Shown: positions 1 through 10,499, numbered from the stretch's first letter. The stretch: 43,920 bases of DNA from an uncultured Saprospiraceae bacterium (GCA_937928045.1 CALFWO010000008.1:1-43920); one strand, 5' to 3'. Translations and numbers: made by a program. Notes: generated by a model not told the origin, from the letters alone.

Positions 1-1
1 A

Positions 2-340
2 GTGGAAGATATGCCTCGATTCCCTGGTTGTGAAGACAAAACGGATAAAGCTGAACGAACGAAGTGTGCTCAGGAGAAAATGCTTCAGTTTATTTATAAA
101 AACATTAAGTATCCACCTATCGCCCGTGAAAACGGAGTAGAGGGTACCGTTGTAATCCGATTCGTAGTTGACAAAGATGGTTCTGTGAAGGCGCCAGAAA
201 TTGTAAGAGATATCGGAGCTCAATGTGGTGCAGAGGCACTTAGAGTCGTGAAAAAAATGCCTAAGTGGAATGCCGGAAGACAAAGAGGTCAGCCTGTAAA
301 GGTTTATTTCAACTTGCCGGTGAAATTCCGTTTAGAGTAA
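2..340 (+). CDS. TonB-family C-terminal domain protein, 5' end outside window
   Basis: The reading frame is open to the window edge, so this is the C-terminal 112 residues of a longer protein. It begins with VEDMPRFPGCED, a segment that precedes the TonB C-terminal fold in many Bacteroidota proteins. It then shows the TonB_C pattern: YPPIARENGVEGTVVIRF at about residues 37-54, then VVDKDGSV and a final VYFNLPVKFRLE strand. Family role: the C-terminal domain contacts the TonB box of outer-membrane transporters and passes on energy from ExbB/ExbD, although many Bacteroidota paralogues have an unknown partner. The first in-frame codons are GTG then ATG, but the homology starts at the edge, so neither is likely to be the true start. 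A strong terminator follows. Confidence 0.85.
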   Translation: MEDMPRFPGCEDKTDKAERTKCAQEKMLQFIYKNIKYPPIARENGVEGTVVIRFVVDKDGSVKAPEIVRDIGAQCGAEALRVVKKMPKWNAGRQRGQPVKVYFNLPVKFRLE

Positions 341-360
341 AAGAAATAACATTTATAATG

Positions 361-390
361 AAGGCGCTATCACTTGATAGCGCCTTTTTT
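361..390 (+). terminator. Intrinsic terminator after the TonB-family gene
   Basis: A perfect 11-bp stem, AAGGCGCTATC (361-371) pairing with GATAGCGCCTT (376-386), with loop ACTT, runs into six T (385-390). It lies 20 bases after the stop codon and separates this gene from the downstream oxidoreductase. Confidence 0.9.
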
Positions 391-431
391 CGTTGGGTTC
401 GATACTTACTTTTGGCTAACTTTATCGCAGA

Positions 432-3350
432 ATGAATCTTTCGTCGTTAGCTAATGAATTAGAAGGGGAACTACATTATGATAAAATGATGCGGGCTATC
501 TATGCAACTGATGCATCAGTATATCGAGAATTACCAATTGCCGTTGCCATACCTAAAAATTGTTCAGATCTTAAATTGCTGATCAAGTTTGCAAGCTCTA
601 ATAATACCTCTCTTATACCAAGGTCTGGGGGTACATCTTTAGCCGGCCAATGTGTAGGAGCTGGAATCGTAGTTGATATCTCAAAGCATTTCAATAAGAT
701 CCTAGAATTTAATCAAAAAGAGGCTTGGGTTCGTGTTCAACCGGGAGTAATTCGCGATGAATTAAATCATTTCCTAAAACCATTTGGTTATTTTTTTAGC
801 CCAATTACTTCTACCGCAAACAGGGCAATGATCGGGGGCATGGTTGGAAACAACGCTTCAGGGACGACTTCAATTCAGTATGGAACAACCAGAGATCATT
901 TATATGAAATGGAAGTACTACTTGCGGATGGCAATGTTGCAAAGTTTACTTCGCTTACGGTTGAAGAATTTAGTAAGAAATGCCAGCTCAAGAATCTAGA
1001 AGGTTCGATATACCAACAAATCTATAGCTCGCTAAACAACCCACGGATTCAAAAAAATATACGAAGAGAATTTCCAAAGCAATCTATCCACAGACGAAAT
1101 ACAGGCTATGCCTTGGATACACTTCTAGATACCGAAGTTTTTGGTAATAAAAATGAGGCATTCAATTTTTCAAAGTTGCTATGCGGATCTGAAGGAACTT
1201 TGGCATTTACGACTTCGGTAAAACTTCATGTTGATAAATTACCTGATCCTTTTAAAACCGTAATTGCCGTCCATTTTGAAAACGTTAATGAGAGTTTATT
1301 GGCAACTCAGATAGCAATGACTTGCAAGCCATCGGCTTGTGAATTAATGGACAAAATAATTCTAGATTGTACCAAGGAGAACGCTGAACAAGCCAAAAAT
1401 AGATTCTTTGTTGAAGGTGATCCTGCAACCATTCTTATGGTAGAATTTAATGGTAATTCTCAAGCTAAAGCGGATGGAAAAGCGGAACAGTTAAAAGAAC
1501 TTTTGAAGCATGAAAAACTTGGATTTTCATATCCTATGATCAAAGGTGATGATGTTAAAAAAGTATGGCAACTAAGATCTGCCGGACTAGGTCTATTGGC
1601 GAATATTCCTGGAGATAAAAAAGCAGTGGCTTGCATAGAAGATACCGCAGTTTCCTTGGAAGATTTACCAGCTTATATTGAAGAATTCGCAAAAATAATG
1701 GAAGGTTTTAAGCAGGAGTCTGTCTATTACGCTCATGCCGGCGCCGGAGAGCTGCACCTTCGTCCAATATTAAATTTGAAACAATCTAAGGATGTAAAAT
1801 TATTTAGGGAAATCAGTAAAGCATCTGCGAAACTGGTGAAAAAATATAATGGCTCTTTAAGCGGAGAGCATGGAGATGGACGTGTTCGAGCAGAGTTTAT
1901 TCCTATGATGGTCGGCGAAGAAAATTATCAGCTGTTTAAAGCATTAAAGCATACTTGGGACCCTAAAAATATATTTAATCCAGGTAAGATAGTAGACGCA
2001 GCTCCTATGAATACTTCGCTGCGTTATGAATCCGATGTTCCCACTAAAGAATTATATACGCTATTTGATTTCTCTAGTACCGGAGGAATGATTCGAACCG
2101 CAGAAAAGTGCAATGGTTCCGGAGATTGTAGAAAGCTTCCACTTTCTGGAGGAACGATGTGTCCTTCTTATCAAGCAACTCGAAATGAAAAAGATACAAC
2201 AAGAGCTAGGGCGAATATCCTTCGTGAATTTCTAACGAAAAGTGAAAAGAAAAACCCATTTGATCATGATGAGATAAAAGAGGTTTTAGATCTTTGTATT
2301 TCTTGCAAAGGGTGCTCTTCAGAATGTCCATCCAATGTTGATATGACTACTTTGAAAGCCGAATTTACCTATCAATATCAAAAGGAAAATGGCGTTCCAC
2401 TTCGATCAAAGTTATTTGCTAATATTAATCAATTCAATAGCTGGGGAGGAGTTGCTCCAAGGATTTATAATTTATTTTTGACAAATTCTTTCTTGAGTGG
2501 TTTAGCAAAAAATATGGTTGGTGTGGCAAAGGAAAGATCACTCCCGAAGATTCAAAAAACGAACTTAAGGAAATGGTTTGGTAAACATTTCAATGCTGAA
2601 ACCTCGAAGAGTACTGCAAAGAAAACAGTTTATATTTTTTGTGATGAATTCACGAATTGGAATGATACGGTTATTGGGAAAAAAGCAATAGAACTCTTAG
2701 ATCGCTTGGGTTATTTTGTTCAAATGGTTGAACATCCAGAGAGTGGACGGGCAGCATTGTCAAAAGGCTTACTTCCTTTGGCCAAAAAATATGCGAATAG
2801 CAATGTATCTATTTTTTCAAAGCTCATTTCCTTGGAATCTCCGTTGCTCGGAATTGAACCATCTTGTCTCTTATCTTTTCGAGATGAATATCCCAAGTTG
2901 GTGGATGATGCGCAAAAAAAACAGGCAATTGATCTCAGTAAGAATTGTCTATTGATAGATGAATTTATCGCGCAGGAAATAAAGCTTGGAAATATCACCT
3001 TCAATGTTTTTACCTCAAAAAAGGAAAACATCTTACTGCATGGTCATTGTCATCAAAAAGCACTTTCTGATCTACAAGATTCCGTTTGGTTGCTATCGCT
3101 GCCAAAAAATTATCATGTTGAAGTTATTCCGTCCGGGTGCTGTGGAATGGCTGGTTCTTTTGGGTATGAAAAAGAGCATTTTGAGACCAGTCAAAAGATT
3201 GGTAGTCTGGTCTTATTTCCAGCTGTAAACAAGGCAATGTCCAATACGATTATTGCCGCCACGGGTACTAGCTGTAGACATCAAATTGCTGATGGCACAG
3301 GAAGAATAGCCAAACATCCTATTGAAATTCTGTATGACGCACTACTATAG
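432..3350 (+). CDS. FAD-linked and 4Fe-4S oxidoreductase (YdiJ/D-2-hydroxyglutarate dehydrogenase-like)
   Basis: This 972-residue protein joins an FAD-binding dehydrogenase to a Fe-S/CCG module, the layout of E. coli YdiJ and glycolate/D-lactate dehydrogenase fusions. The PCMH-type FAD domain covers about residues 20-250, with RSGGTSLAGQ and MIGGMVGNNASGTTSIQYGTTRDH. The FAD-oxidase C domain ends with SGEHGDGRVRAEFIPMMVG and WDPKNIFNPGKI near residues 475-520. Two ferredoxin-like clusters follow (CNGSGDC...CPSYQ; CISCKGCSSECPS near 620), then two CCG segments (HGHCHQKA, GCCGMAGSFGYE) near 865-920. Family knowledge: oxidation of a D-2-hydroxyacid at FAD with electrons passed to quinone or another acceptor. 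The exact substrate (D-lactate, glycolate or D-2-hydroxyglutarate) cannot be read from sequence. It is a single gene with its own upstream terminator. Confidence 0.9.
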   Translation: MNLSSLANELEGELHYDKMMRAIYATDASVYRELPIAVAIPKNCSDLKLLIKFASSNNTSLIPRSGGTSLAGQCVGAGIVVDISKHFNKILEFNQKEAWVRVQPGVIRDELNHFLKPFGYFFSPITSTANRAMIGGMVGNNASGTTSIQYGTTRDHLYEMEVLLADGNVAKFTSLTVEEFSKKCQLKNLEGSIYQQIYSSLNNPRIQKNIRREFPKQSIHRRNTGYALDTLLDTEVFGNKNEAFNFSKLLCGSEGTLAFTTSVKLHVDKLPDPFKTVIAVHFENVNESLLATQIAMTCKPSACELMDKIILDCTKENAEQAKNRFFVEGDPATILMVEFNGNSQAKADGKAEQLKELLKHEKLGFSYPMIKGDDVKKVWQLRSAGLGLLANIPGDKKAVACIEDTAVSLEDLPAYIEEFAKIMEGFKQESVYYAHAGAGELHLRPILNLKQSKDVKLFREISKASAKLVKKYNGSLSGEHGDGRVRAEFIPMMVGEENYQLFKALKHTWDPKNIFNPGKIVDAAPMNTSLRYESDVPTKELYTLFDFSSTGGMIRTAEKCNGSGDCRKLPLSGGTMCPSYQATRNEKDTTRARANILREFLTKSEKKNPFDHDEIKEVLDLCISCKGCSSECPSNVDMTTLKAEFTYQYQKENGVPLRSKLFANINQFNSWGGVAPRIYNLFLTNSFLSGLAKNMVGVAKERSLPKIQKTNLRKWFGKHFNAETSKSTAKKTVYIFCDEFTNWNDTVIGKKAIELLDRLGYFVQMVEHPESGRAALSKGLLPLAKKYANSNVSIFSKLISLESPLLGIEPSCLLSFRDEYPKLVDDAQKKQAIDLSKNCLLIDEFIAQEIKLGNITFNVFTSKKENILLHGHCHQKALSDLQDSVWLLSLPKNYHVEVIPSGCCGMAGSFGYEKEHFETSQKIGSLVLFPAVNKAMSNTIIAATGTSCRHQIADGTGRIAKHPIEILYDALL

Positions 3351-3451
3351 GCTTTGTTAAGCATCATACTACTCGAACTTCTGACCTTTTTAGCTTTTGA
3401 ATTCAATAAAATCTGTTTCTTTGTGTCTTTTGAGACCACAAACCTAATAGT

Positions 3452-5740
3452 ATGGATAAGAAGAGTAAAAAGGAGGCATTAAGGTATCACGCAGAGGGAA
3501 GACCAGGGAAGATCGAAGTAATTCCAACTAAGGCCACTGCTAATCAAAGAGATCTTTCATTAGCTTATTCTCCTGGAGTGGCAGAACCTTGCTTAGAAAT
3601 AGAGAAGAATCCAGAAGATGTCTATAAGTATACTGCAAAAGGAAATCTTGTAGCAGTAATTAGTAATGGTACGGCTGTTCTTGGCCTTGGTGATATTGGT
3701 GCTGCTGCCGGAAAGCCAGTAATGGAAGGAAAAGGTTTGTTGTTTAAAATTTATGCCGATATCGATTGCTTTGATTTGGAATTAGATACCAAAGACGTCG
3801 ATGAATTTGTACGTACCGTAAAAATATTAGAACCAACTTTTGGTGGGGTTAATCTTGAAGATATTTCAGCTCCAGCATGTTTCGAAATTGAAGAAAGGCT
3901 GAAGGAGGAATTGAACATTCCTGTAATGCATGATGATCAACATGGAACCGCTATCATTAGTGGTGCTGCCTTGCTTAATGCGTTGAACATAGTAAATAAG
4001 GATATCTCAACTGCGAAAATTGTTGTCAATGGTGCAGGAGCCTCGGCAATTTCGTGCACAAGAATATATGTCTCTCTTGGAGCCAAAAAGGAGAATATCT
4101 ATATGTATGATAGTAAGGGATTGATTCATCCGGATAGAGACAATCTGAATGGTAAGAAACCGGAATTTGTAAATTCCACTGTACCAATGGATACTTCGTT
4201 GGCAAAAATATTAGAAGGGGCAGATGTATTTGTAGGTCTATCCAGAGGAAATATTCTGAGCAAAGAAATGATCAAAGAGATGGCTGAAAATTGTATCATT
4301 TTTGCAATGGCGAATCCCGATCCGGAAATAAATTATGATGATGCAAAATCTGCGAGACCAGATTGTATTATGGCTACTGGAAGATCGGATTATCCTAACC
4401 AAGTAAATAATGTCCTTGGTTTTCCTTTTATTTTCCGAGGAGCATTGGATGTACGTGCTACAGAAATTAACGAAGCCATGAAAATTGCGGCGGTTCATGC
4501 GCTTGCAGAATTGGCCAAAAAACCAGTTCCGGATTTTGTAAATATGGCTTATGGAAATACCAATCTAAAGTTTGGTAAAAACTACATAATTCCTAAGCCG
4601 GTAGATCCAAGATTAATTACGGAAGTTGCTCCTGCCGTTGCAAAAGCTGCGATAGAGTCAGGCGTTGCGAAGTATCCAATAACCGATTGGGACGCTTATG
4701 GAGTTGAATTAGAAAAACGACTTGGAAATGATAATCCTTTGTCTAGAGTCTTAGAAACTACAGCCCGACAAGATTTAAAGAAAATTGTTTTCGCTGATGC
4801 AGAACATGTATCTGTGCTTAAAGCGGCCAGAGTAGTTATTGAAGATCGAATCGCTAAGCCAATTTTACTTGGAAACAAAGAGAAGGTGGAAGCTATGCTC
4901 AAAGAGCTTGACATTGAATTACCAGGAGTGAGAATCATTGATCCAAAGCTTCCAATAAACGAGGAGGAAGAAGCGAAGATTGAGCAATATGGTCAGATCT
5001 TTTATGACAAGCGAAAGCGAAAAGGAGTTTCGTTTCCTGAGGCTTTAGGAACTATGACCAGCAGAAGTTATTATGGCGTAATGATGGTTGAAACCGGGGA
5101 TGCAGATGCTATGATCGGAGGATTAACCAAAAAGTATCCTACTACTGTTCGGCCGGCATTACAGATTATCGGTCCTAAAGAAGGCGTAACCAAGGTGGCT
5201 AGTGTTCATATTTTGAACACGAAAAATGGACCGCTTTTCTTAGGAGATACTTCTATTAATCATCATCTTGAACCTGAAGATGTTGCCAATATTACTGAAC
5301 TAATCGAAGAGCAAGTAAGAGCATTCAATATCAAGCCCAAAATAGCTTTGATTACTTATTCAAACTTTGGTTCCGTACAAAATGCAGAAGGTGCCGTTTT
5401 GATGAGGAAAGCGAATAGTATTTTACAAGAAAGGCATCCAGATTGGATTGTTGACGGGGAAATGCAAGCACATATGGCTTTGAATAAACGAACCTTAGAA
5501 GAGTTCTATCCTTTCTCCAAATTAGCTGGACATCGAGCGAATACGTTAATTTTTCCTAATCTATCATCAGCTAATATTGCCTATAACTTATTGGGCGAAA
5601 CTGCTGATATGGACATCATTGGACCAGTACTTTTGGGATTGAAAAAACCGGTGCATATCCTTCAATTGGGATCTACCGTCAGACAAATCGTTGATATGGT
5701 GGGGATTGCGGCCGTTCACGCGCAACGTATTCAAGGGTAG
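3452..5740 (+). CDS. maeB: NADP-type malic enzyme with phosphotransacetylase-like domain
   Basis: This is a 762-residue malic enzyme of the large MaeB type, which decarboxylates malate to pyruvate with reduction of NAD(P). The N-terminal malic domain has [39 protein letters not shown] and the lysine-containing [12 protein letters not shown]. The metal-binding stretch is [15 protein letters not shown], followed by HDDQHGTA and a Rossmann fold with [12 protein letters not shown] near residue 190. From about 430 to the end is a phosphate acetyl/butyryltransferase-like domain ([21 protein letters not shown]). In this family that domain is generally regulatory (acetyl-CoA binding) rather than an active Pta. 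Length matches E. coli MaeB (759). It stands alone between gaps of about 100 bp. Confidence 0.95.
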   Translation: MDKKSKKEALRYHAEGRPGKIEVIPTKATANQRDLSLAYSPGVAEPCLEIEKNPEDVYKYTAKGNLVAVISNGTAVLGLGDIGAAAGKPVMEGKGLLFKIYADIDCFDLELDTKDVDEFVRTVKILEPTFGGVNLEDISAPACFEIEERLKEELNIPVMHDDQHGTAIISGAALLNALNIVNKDISTAKIVVNGAGASAISCTRIYVSLGAKKENIYMYDSKGLIHPDRDNLNGKKPEFVNSTVPMDTSLAKILEGADVFVGLSRGNILSKEMIKEMAENCIIFAMANPDPEINYDDAKSARPDCIMATGRSDYPNQVNNVLGFPFIFRGALDVRATEINEAMKIAAVHALAELAKKPVPDFVNMAYGNTNLKFGKNYIIPKPVDPRLITEVAPAVAKAAIESGVAKYPITDWDAYGVELEKRLGNDNPLSRVLETTARQDLKKIVFADAEHVSVLKAARVVIEDRIAKPILLGNKEKVEAMLKELDIELPGVRIIDPKLPINEEEEAKIEQYGQIFYDKRKRKGVSFPEALGTMTSRSYYGVMMVETGDADAMIGGLTKKYPTTVRPALQIIGPKEGVTKVASVHILNTKNGPLFLGDTSINHHLEPEDVANITELIEEQVRAFNIKPKIALITYSNFGSVQNAEGAVLMRKANSILQERHPDWIVDGEMQAHMALNKRTLEEFYPFSKLAGHRANTLIFPNLSSANIAYNLLGETADMDIIGPVLLGLKKPVHILQLGSTVRQIVDMVGIAAVHAQRIQG

Positions 5741-5855
5741 GTCAAGCAACTTTACCCCCATTTAAACGTTCTATTCTCAGGATTTTCTTTGAATTTCCCT
5801 TGCAAACCTTGTGTGTTTGCTGCAATTTTGATTTAGACTTGTTGAAGTGAATAGA

Positions 5856-7661
5856 ATGATAAAAATTTTTAAAGTAATCCTGCCTGTTTTAATCCTTTGC
5901 ATTACATTTTCTGTGCAGGGCCAGGATTCAAAATTAGCTGAGCAATACTATTTGGATGGCGAGTACGAAAAAGCTGCAGTTATCTATAAAAAACTATCCG
6001 TTGCTAGTAATGCCACCGATTATTTTTTTGACAGATATGTTGATTGTCTTGCGGAGTTGGAGGAATTTGAAGAGGCAGAAAAGGAGCTCAAGTCTGCATT
6101 GAAAAAGAATCCGAAAAGATTTCAGCTTTATGTTACCTATGGAGGGTTGTTTGAAAGACAGGGTAAGCCTGATGAAGCTTTGGCCCAGTATCAAAAAGCG
6201 ATTAAAAAAATTCCTGCTGATCGATTCTTGACAGTTAAACTTGCAAATGCGTTTATGGCTGAAACCAAATACGATTTGGCAGCTCAAACTTTTGAGGCCG
6301 GTGCTAAAATGCTGAATGACGATCAAATTTTTTCCTACAATCTTGGAGACCTTTATCGAAGAAAAGGCGAGCCGGATAAAATGGTGGAGAATTATCTGAA
6401 TAGCCTTAAAGGAAATGCAGGAAGATTGCGTTCGATTCAAACATTATTTCAACGTTACTTGGATCTAGAGGATTATGAAGAACTGCAAGGACAGTTGTAT
6501 GCCAGAATTCAAGATTATCCAAAAACGACGGTTTACATTGAATTATTAAGTTGGTCATTTATTCAGCAGAAGGATTATGCTTCTGCACTTCAACAAACCA
6601 AAGCGCTGGATATGCGGCTTGGTGAAAATGGAGCAAGACCTTTTCAATTGGCGGGAATAGCTTTTGAAGCAGGAGATTTTGCTACGGCAGTTGCCGGTTA
6701 TGATTACATTATTCAAAAGGGACCTCAAGGTGCATTTTATATAGATGCAAAGAAAGAACTGTTGGCTGCTAAGAGAATTGAACTAACAGAGTCATTCGAC
6801 TACTCGGAAGATCAATTGCGAACTTTAGAATTAGAGTACAGACAATTCCTAGATGAATTTGGAGAAAGTAGATTGACTGCAAACATCGTAGCAGAACTGG
6901 CGGATTTACAAGCGTATTACCTCAATGATTTGGATAAAGCAATTCAACTGTTGACTAGATTAATTGAATTTCCAGGAATAAAGCCAATTACTTTGGCAGA
7001 AGGTAAAATTAGCTTGGCTGACTTCTACTTGATGAAAGGAGAGATTTGGGAGGCGACCTTGTTGTATTCCCAAGTTGATAAAGCATTTGAAGAAGACATG
7101 GTTGGTCACGAAGCTAGATTTAGAAATGCGAAGCTGGCCTATTTTAATGGAGATTTTCAGTGGGCTCAAACTCAATTCGATGTTCTAAAAGCTTCCACCT
7201 CTAAGTTGATTTCCAACGATGCGCTAGATCTTTCAATATTTATTTTGGACAATTTAGGATTAGATACAACTACTGCTGCATTGGAAAAATATGCTCAAGC
7301 GGATTTACTTGTTTTTCAAAACAAGTTTGATGAGGCCAAAGTAACATTAGACAGTATTCGATCCACTTTCCCGGGCCACTCGTTGGAAGATGATGTTCTT
7401 TTTACCGAGGCCAACATTGAAATGAAAAAAAGGAATTTTATTAAAGCTGCAGAATTATTCAGCAAGATTGTGGATGATCATCCCGATGAAATCCGAGCAG
7501 ATAATGCATTGAAAGAATTGGCTGAAATCCAAGAGCTTCATTTAAATGATATTGAAGCTGCAAAAAATAATTACGAAAAGCTTTTCATTGAATATTCTGG
7601 TAGTACCTTCGCTGTTGAAGCCCGGAAAAATTACAGAAGATTACGCGGGGACGATATTTAG
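5856..7661 (+). CDS. Secreted/periplasmic tetratricopeptide-repeat protein
   Basis: About 600 residues with an N-terminal signal peptide (MIKIFKVILPVLILCITFSVQGQDS, cleavage probably near VQG-QD). The rest is almost wholly helical with TPR-type pairs, such as AEQYYLDGEYEKAAVIYKKL, AEKELKSALKKNPKRFQLY and DEALAQYQKAIKKIPADRF. The C-terminal third (EANIEMKKRNFIKAAELFSKIVDDHPD, AKNNYEKLFIEYSGSTFAVEARK) resembles BamD/YbgF-type TPRs. No catalytic motif is visible. It is probably a periplasmic scaffold, as is common in Bacteroidota; no specific partner can be named. A GTG at 5847 is an alternative start two codons upstream; I chose the ATG. The DUF4286 gene begins 5 bases after the stop, so the two are probably cotranscribed. 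Confidence 0.8.
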   Translation: MIKIFKVILPVLILCITFSVQGQDSKLAEQYYLDGEYEKAAVIYKKLSVASNATDYFFDRYVDCLAELEEFEEAEKELKSALKKNPKRFQLYVTYGGLFERQGKPDEALAQYQKAIKKIPADRFLTVKLANAFMAETKYDLAAQTFEAGAKMLNDDQIFSYNLGDLYRRKGEPDKMVENYLNSLKGNAGRLRSIQTLFQRYLDLEDYEELQGQLYARIQDYPKTTVYIELLSWSFIQQKDYASALQQTKALDMRLGENGARPFQLAGIAFEAGDFATAVAGYDYIIQKGPQGAFYIDAKKELLAAKRIELTESFDYSEDQLRTLELEYRQFLDEFGESRLTANIVAELADLQAYYLNDLDKAIQLLTRLIEFPGIKPITLAEGKISLADFYLMKGEIWEATLLYSQVDKAFEEDMVGHEARFRNAKLAYFNGDFQWAQTQFDVLKASTSKLISNDALDLSIFILDNLGLDTTTAALEKYAQADLLVFQNKFDEAKVTLDSIRSTFPGHSLEDDVLFTEANIEMKKRNFIKAAELFSKIVDDHPDEIRADNALKELAEIQELHLNDIEAAKNNYEKLFIEYSGSTFAVEARKNYRRLRGDDI

Positions 7662-7666
7662 CGAAT

Positions 7667-7969
7667 ATGATTATTTACAACGTAACAGTTACTGTTGATC
7701 TAGACATTGAAAAGGATTGGGTAAAGTGGATGAAATCCAAGCATATTCCCGATGTGATAAATACCGGATGCTTTGAGGCATCCAGATTGTGTCGAATTAT
7801 CAAAAATGGTCAGGAAGGGGTTTCTTACTCCATACAATATGCAGCAAAGGATATGGCTACGATTCACAAGTACCAAGTACAGTTTGCTCCAAAATTGCAA
7901 AAGGAACATATCGAAAGATATAAAGACAAAGCTTTAGCATTTAGAACTTTAATGGAAGTAATAGACTAG
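7667..7969 (+). CDS. DUF4286 family protein
   Basis: This 100-residue protein has the pattern of the Bacteroidota DUF4286 family: YNVTVTVDLDIEKDWVKWM, then HIPDVINTGCFEASRLCRI and ISIQYAAKDMATIHKYQ-like segments, ending with a helix that includes RYKDKALAFRTLMEVI. The predicted fold is a small ferredoxin-like (dimeric alpha+beta barrel) domain with no known reaction. It has no signal peptide, so it is cytoplasmic. It lies 5 bases downstream of the TPR gene. A short A/T-rich gap separates it from the acyl-CoA dehydrogenase. Confidence 0.85.
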   Translation: MIIYNVTVTVDLDIEKDWVKWMKSKHIPDVINTGCFEASRLCRIIKNGQEGVSYSIQYAAKDMATIHKYQVQFAPKLQKEHIERYKDKALAFRTLMEVID

Positions 7970-8043
7970 TAAAATCAGTGTTTTTTGGCAAAATTAGCGT
8001 AATTTCGCTGCCAGATTACTAACCACCAAATAAATTTTTTTCT

Positions 8044-9228
8044 GTGATATTTCAATTAAATGAAGAGCAGCAAGCTGTAAAAGATGCTGCAAGAGAGTTT
8101 GCTCAAAAGGAATTAAAGCCTGGAGTAATAGAGCGTGATTCCAATATGACCTTTCCAACCGAACAGATTCGAAAGATGGGCGAAATGGGATTCTTAGGAA
8201 TGATGGTTGATCCGAAATATGGGGGCGGAGGAATGGATTCCTTGTCTTATGTATTGGCCATGGAAGAAATCTCAAAGGTGGATAACTCTTGTTCCGTTAT
8301 CATGTCTGTTAATAATTCTTTGGTGTGCTGGGGCATAGAAACTTATGGATCTGAAGAGCAAAAGCAAAAGTATTTGCCAAAGCTTACTTCAGGTGAGTGG
8401 ATTGGTTCTTTTTGTTTGTCAGAACCAGAAGCAGGCTCAGATGCTACTTCTCAAAGGACGACAGCAATTGATCATGGTGATCATTACATTTTGAATGGAA
8501 CGAAGAATTGGATTACAAATGGAGGTTCTTCTAGTTTGCATTTGGTAGTAGCGCAGAGTGATGTTGAAGCAGGGCATAGAGGTATTAATGTATTCTTAGT
8601 AGAATCAGATTCTGAAGGTGTTGTTATAGGCGCCAAAGAAGATAAACTTGGAATTCGCTCTAGTGATACCCACACTATTATGTACAATGACGTGAAGGTT
8701 CCTAAAGAGAATAGAATCGGCGAAGATGGATTTGGATTTAAGTTTGCCATGAAGGTACTTTCCGGAGGTAGAATTGGTATCGCAGCGCAAGCCTTAGGGA
8801 TTGCTGGTGGAGCATATGAATTGTCAGTGGCTTATTCTAAAGAGCGTGAAGCTTTCGGAAAACCGATTAGCAAGCACCAAGCAATTGCTTTCAAATTAGC
8901 AGATATGGCTACAGAAATTGAAGCTGCAAAAATGTTGGTATACCGATCGGCCTGGTTGAAAGATGAAGGATTAGATTATACATCAGCCGCCGCAATGGCT
9001 AAGGTATATGCTTCTGAAGTGGCTATGCGTCAGACTGTAGAAGCTGTTCAAGTTCATGGAGGATATGGTTTTGTAAAAGAATACCACGTAGAACGATTGA
9101 TGAGAGATGCCAAGATTACTCAAATTTATGAGGGAACCTCTGAGATTCAAAGAATGGTGATATCCAGAAATTTATTGAAAGGTCAACTTTATGTACCAAC
9201 GCCAGCTAGTGGTTTGGTAGAAGGTTAA
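8044..9228 (+). CDS. Acyl-CoA dehydrogenase (short/medium-chain type)
   Basis: A 394-residue flavoprotein of the acyl-CoA dehydrogenase family, which introduces the 2,3-double bond in acyl-CoA with FAD and passes electrons to ETF. The N-terminal helical domain has LNEEQQAVKDAAREFAQKEL. The two family signatures are complete: GSFCLSEPEAGSDA near residue 120 and QVHGGYGFVKEYHVERLMRDAKITQIYEGTSEIQR near 340-375. The latter contains the glutamate (YEGTSE) that is the catalytic base in short- and medium-chain enzymes. The start is GTG at 8044: no in-frame ATG lies upstream, and homology begins at the second codon. A terminator follows at 9248. Substrate chain length is not determinable here. Confidence 0.93.
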   Translation: MIFQLNEEQQAVKDAAREFAQKELKPGVIERDSNMTFPTEQIRKMGEMGFLGMMVDPKYGGGGMDSLSYVLAMEEISKVDNSCSVIMSVNNSLVCWGIETYGSEEQKQKYLPKLTSGEWIGSFCLSEPEAGSDATSQRTTAIDHGDHYILNGTKNWITNGGSSSLHLVVAQSDVEAGHRGINVFLVESDSEGVVIGAKEDKLGIRSSDTHTIMYNDVKVPKENRIGEDGFGFKFAMKVLSGGRIGIAAQALGIAGGAYELSVAYSKEREAFGKPISKHQAIAFKLADMATEIEAAKMLVYRSAWLKDEGLDYTSAAAMAKVYASEVAMRQTVEAVQVHGGYGFVKEYHVERLMRDAKITQIYEGTSEIQRMVISRNLLKGQLYVPTPASGLVEG

Positions 9229-9247
9229 GATATTTTACTAAATAGTT

Positions 9248-9289
9248 AGAAAGGATCAGGCTGCACACAGTTTGGTCCTTTCTTTTTTG
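9248..9289 (+). terminator. Intrinsic terminator after acyl-CoA dehydrogenase gene
   Basis: AGAAAGGA (9248-9255) pairs with TCCTTTCT (9276-9283) around a 20-base loop and is followed by a run of T to 9288. It is 20 bases after the stop codon. The long loop makes it weaker than the others in the window. Confidence 0.65.
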
Positions 9290-9367
9290 TTTAAAAAGAA
9301 GATTACGCTTTTGATTAACTTGTTCCTCATAAAAGCGTTTATTTAAGAGTAGATTGAAAAAGCGATT

Positions 9368-10498
9368 ATGTCAGGTTCAATGAAAGTGGCGAAGATGTTT
9401 GGTATCCCGGTGTTTGTACATTGGTCCTTCCTATTATTATTTTTTTGGATCGCATATTTGACAATTTCAATGGGCTTAGGCCTGAAATTTTTTTTCTGGT
9501 ACTCCGCATTGTTCTTGGCTATTTTTATTTGTGTTGTCTTTCATGAATTTGGTCATGCTTTAACAGCTCGTCGATATGGTGTGCAAACGCGAGACATTAT
9601 TTTGTCTCCTATTGGTGGCATTGCAAGACTAGAAAAACTTCCGGAAAAGCCAATTCAAGAATTTTTGGTTGCCTTAGCTGGCCCTTTGGTTAACATTGGG
9701 ATTTTCTTGGTATTGCTTAGTATTCAGTTGGTATTTGGTGTTGGGGATATGCAGGTCTGGACAGAACCAGATTTTAAAAGTATGATGAACGTGCTCTTGA
9801 GAGGTTCTTTTGTTACATTCATGTTTACCACATTGCTCGGTTTGAATCTTGGTCTTGCCGTTTTTAATCTTATCCCAGCTTTTCCAATGGATGGCGGAAG
9901 AATCTTAAGAAGTTTATTGGCAATTCCTTTGAAGAGAGTTCGCGCCACACAAGTGGCCGTCTTCATTGCTCAAATTATTGCGGGGCTCATTTTTATTTGG
10001 GCAATTAGCAATGGTGAAATTATATTAGGATTGATCACTGTTTTTGTATTCTTTGCAGCAAGACAGGAAAACAGGATAGTTCGGTTCGATGCCCTATTGG
10101 AAAATAAATATGTCCGAGATTTAGTACAACCTAGCTTCACTAGGATTTATAAATTCGACATGGTGCAAGAAGCAACGAGTCGATTGAAGATGGGAATTGA
10201 AAGAAATTTTTTGGTATTAGAATCGTCAGAAGAGGATACCGTCTTAGGAGTATTGCATGAGCCTTATTTGGTGGAAGCTATAAAGAAAAATGAAGAGTTT
10301 ACACCTGTTGCAAATTCGCTTAGTCAAAGATTTGAAACTGTGCGCCCTGAAATGAATCTGAAAGATCTTTTTCACTTAATGCGAAAAGAAGGATATACAA
10401 TTCTACCAGTAGTAGATGACCAAAATCAACTTCTAGGAAAAGTAGATATGCAAGGTTTGAACAATTTCCTTACAACTCAGCAAAAATTGGGGTCCTAA
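9368..10498 (+). CDS. Site-2 protease family (M50) membrane metalloprotease with CBS pair
   Basis: A 376-residue integral membrane zinc protease. The HExxH motif is HEFGHALTARRYG near residue 60, in a transmembrane helix after two hydrophobic segments. The third zinc ligand is in NLIPAFPMDGGRILRSLLAIP near 170-190, the NPxPxxDGG-type motif of the SpoIVFB-like S2P subgroup. Further hydrophobic segments follow to about residue 235. A C-terminal cytosolic CBS-domain pair covers about 250-370 (ENKYVRDLVQPSF, LKDLFHLMRKEGYTILPVVDDQ), which in this family binds adenine nucleotides and gates activity. The substrate, possibly a membrane-bound transcription regulator, is unknown. It converges on the OmpH gene with one base between stop codons. 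Confidence 0.92.
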   Translation: MSGSMKVAKMFGIPVFVHWSFLLLFFWIAYLTISMGLGLKFFFWYSALFLAIFICVVFHEFGHALTARRYGVQTRDIILSPIGGIARLEKLPEKPIQEFLVALAGPLVNIGIFLVLLSIQLVFGVGDMQVWTEPDFKSMMNVLLRGSFVTFMFTTLLGLNLGLAVFNLIPAFPMDGGRILRSLLAIPLKRVRATQVAVFIAQIIAGLIFIWAISNGEIILGLITVFVFFAARQENRIVRFDALLENKYVRDLVQPSFTRIYKFDMVQEATSRLKMGIERNFLVLESSEEDTVLGVLHEPYLVEAIKKNEEFTPVANSLSQRFETVRPEMNLKDLFHLMRKEGYTILPVVDDQNQLLGKVDMQGLNNFLTTQQKLGS

Positions 10499-10499
10499 A

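Noticed and set aside
5994-6440. 148-codon minus-strand frame inside the TPR gene
   Set aside because: Antisense to clear TPR repeats; no family resemblance.
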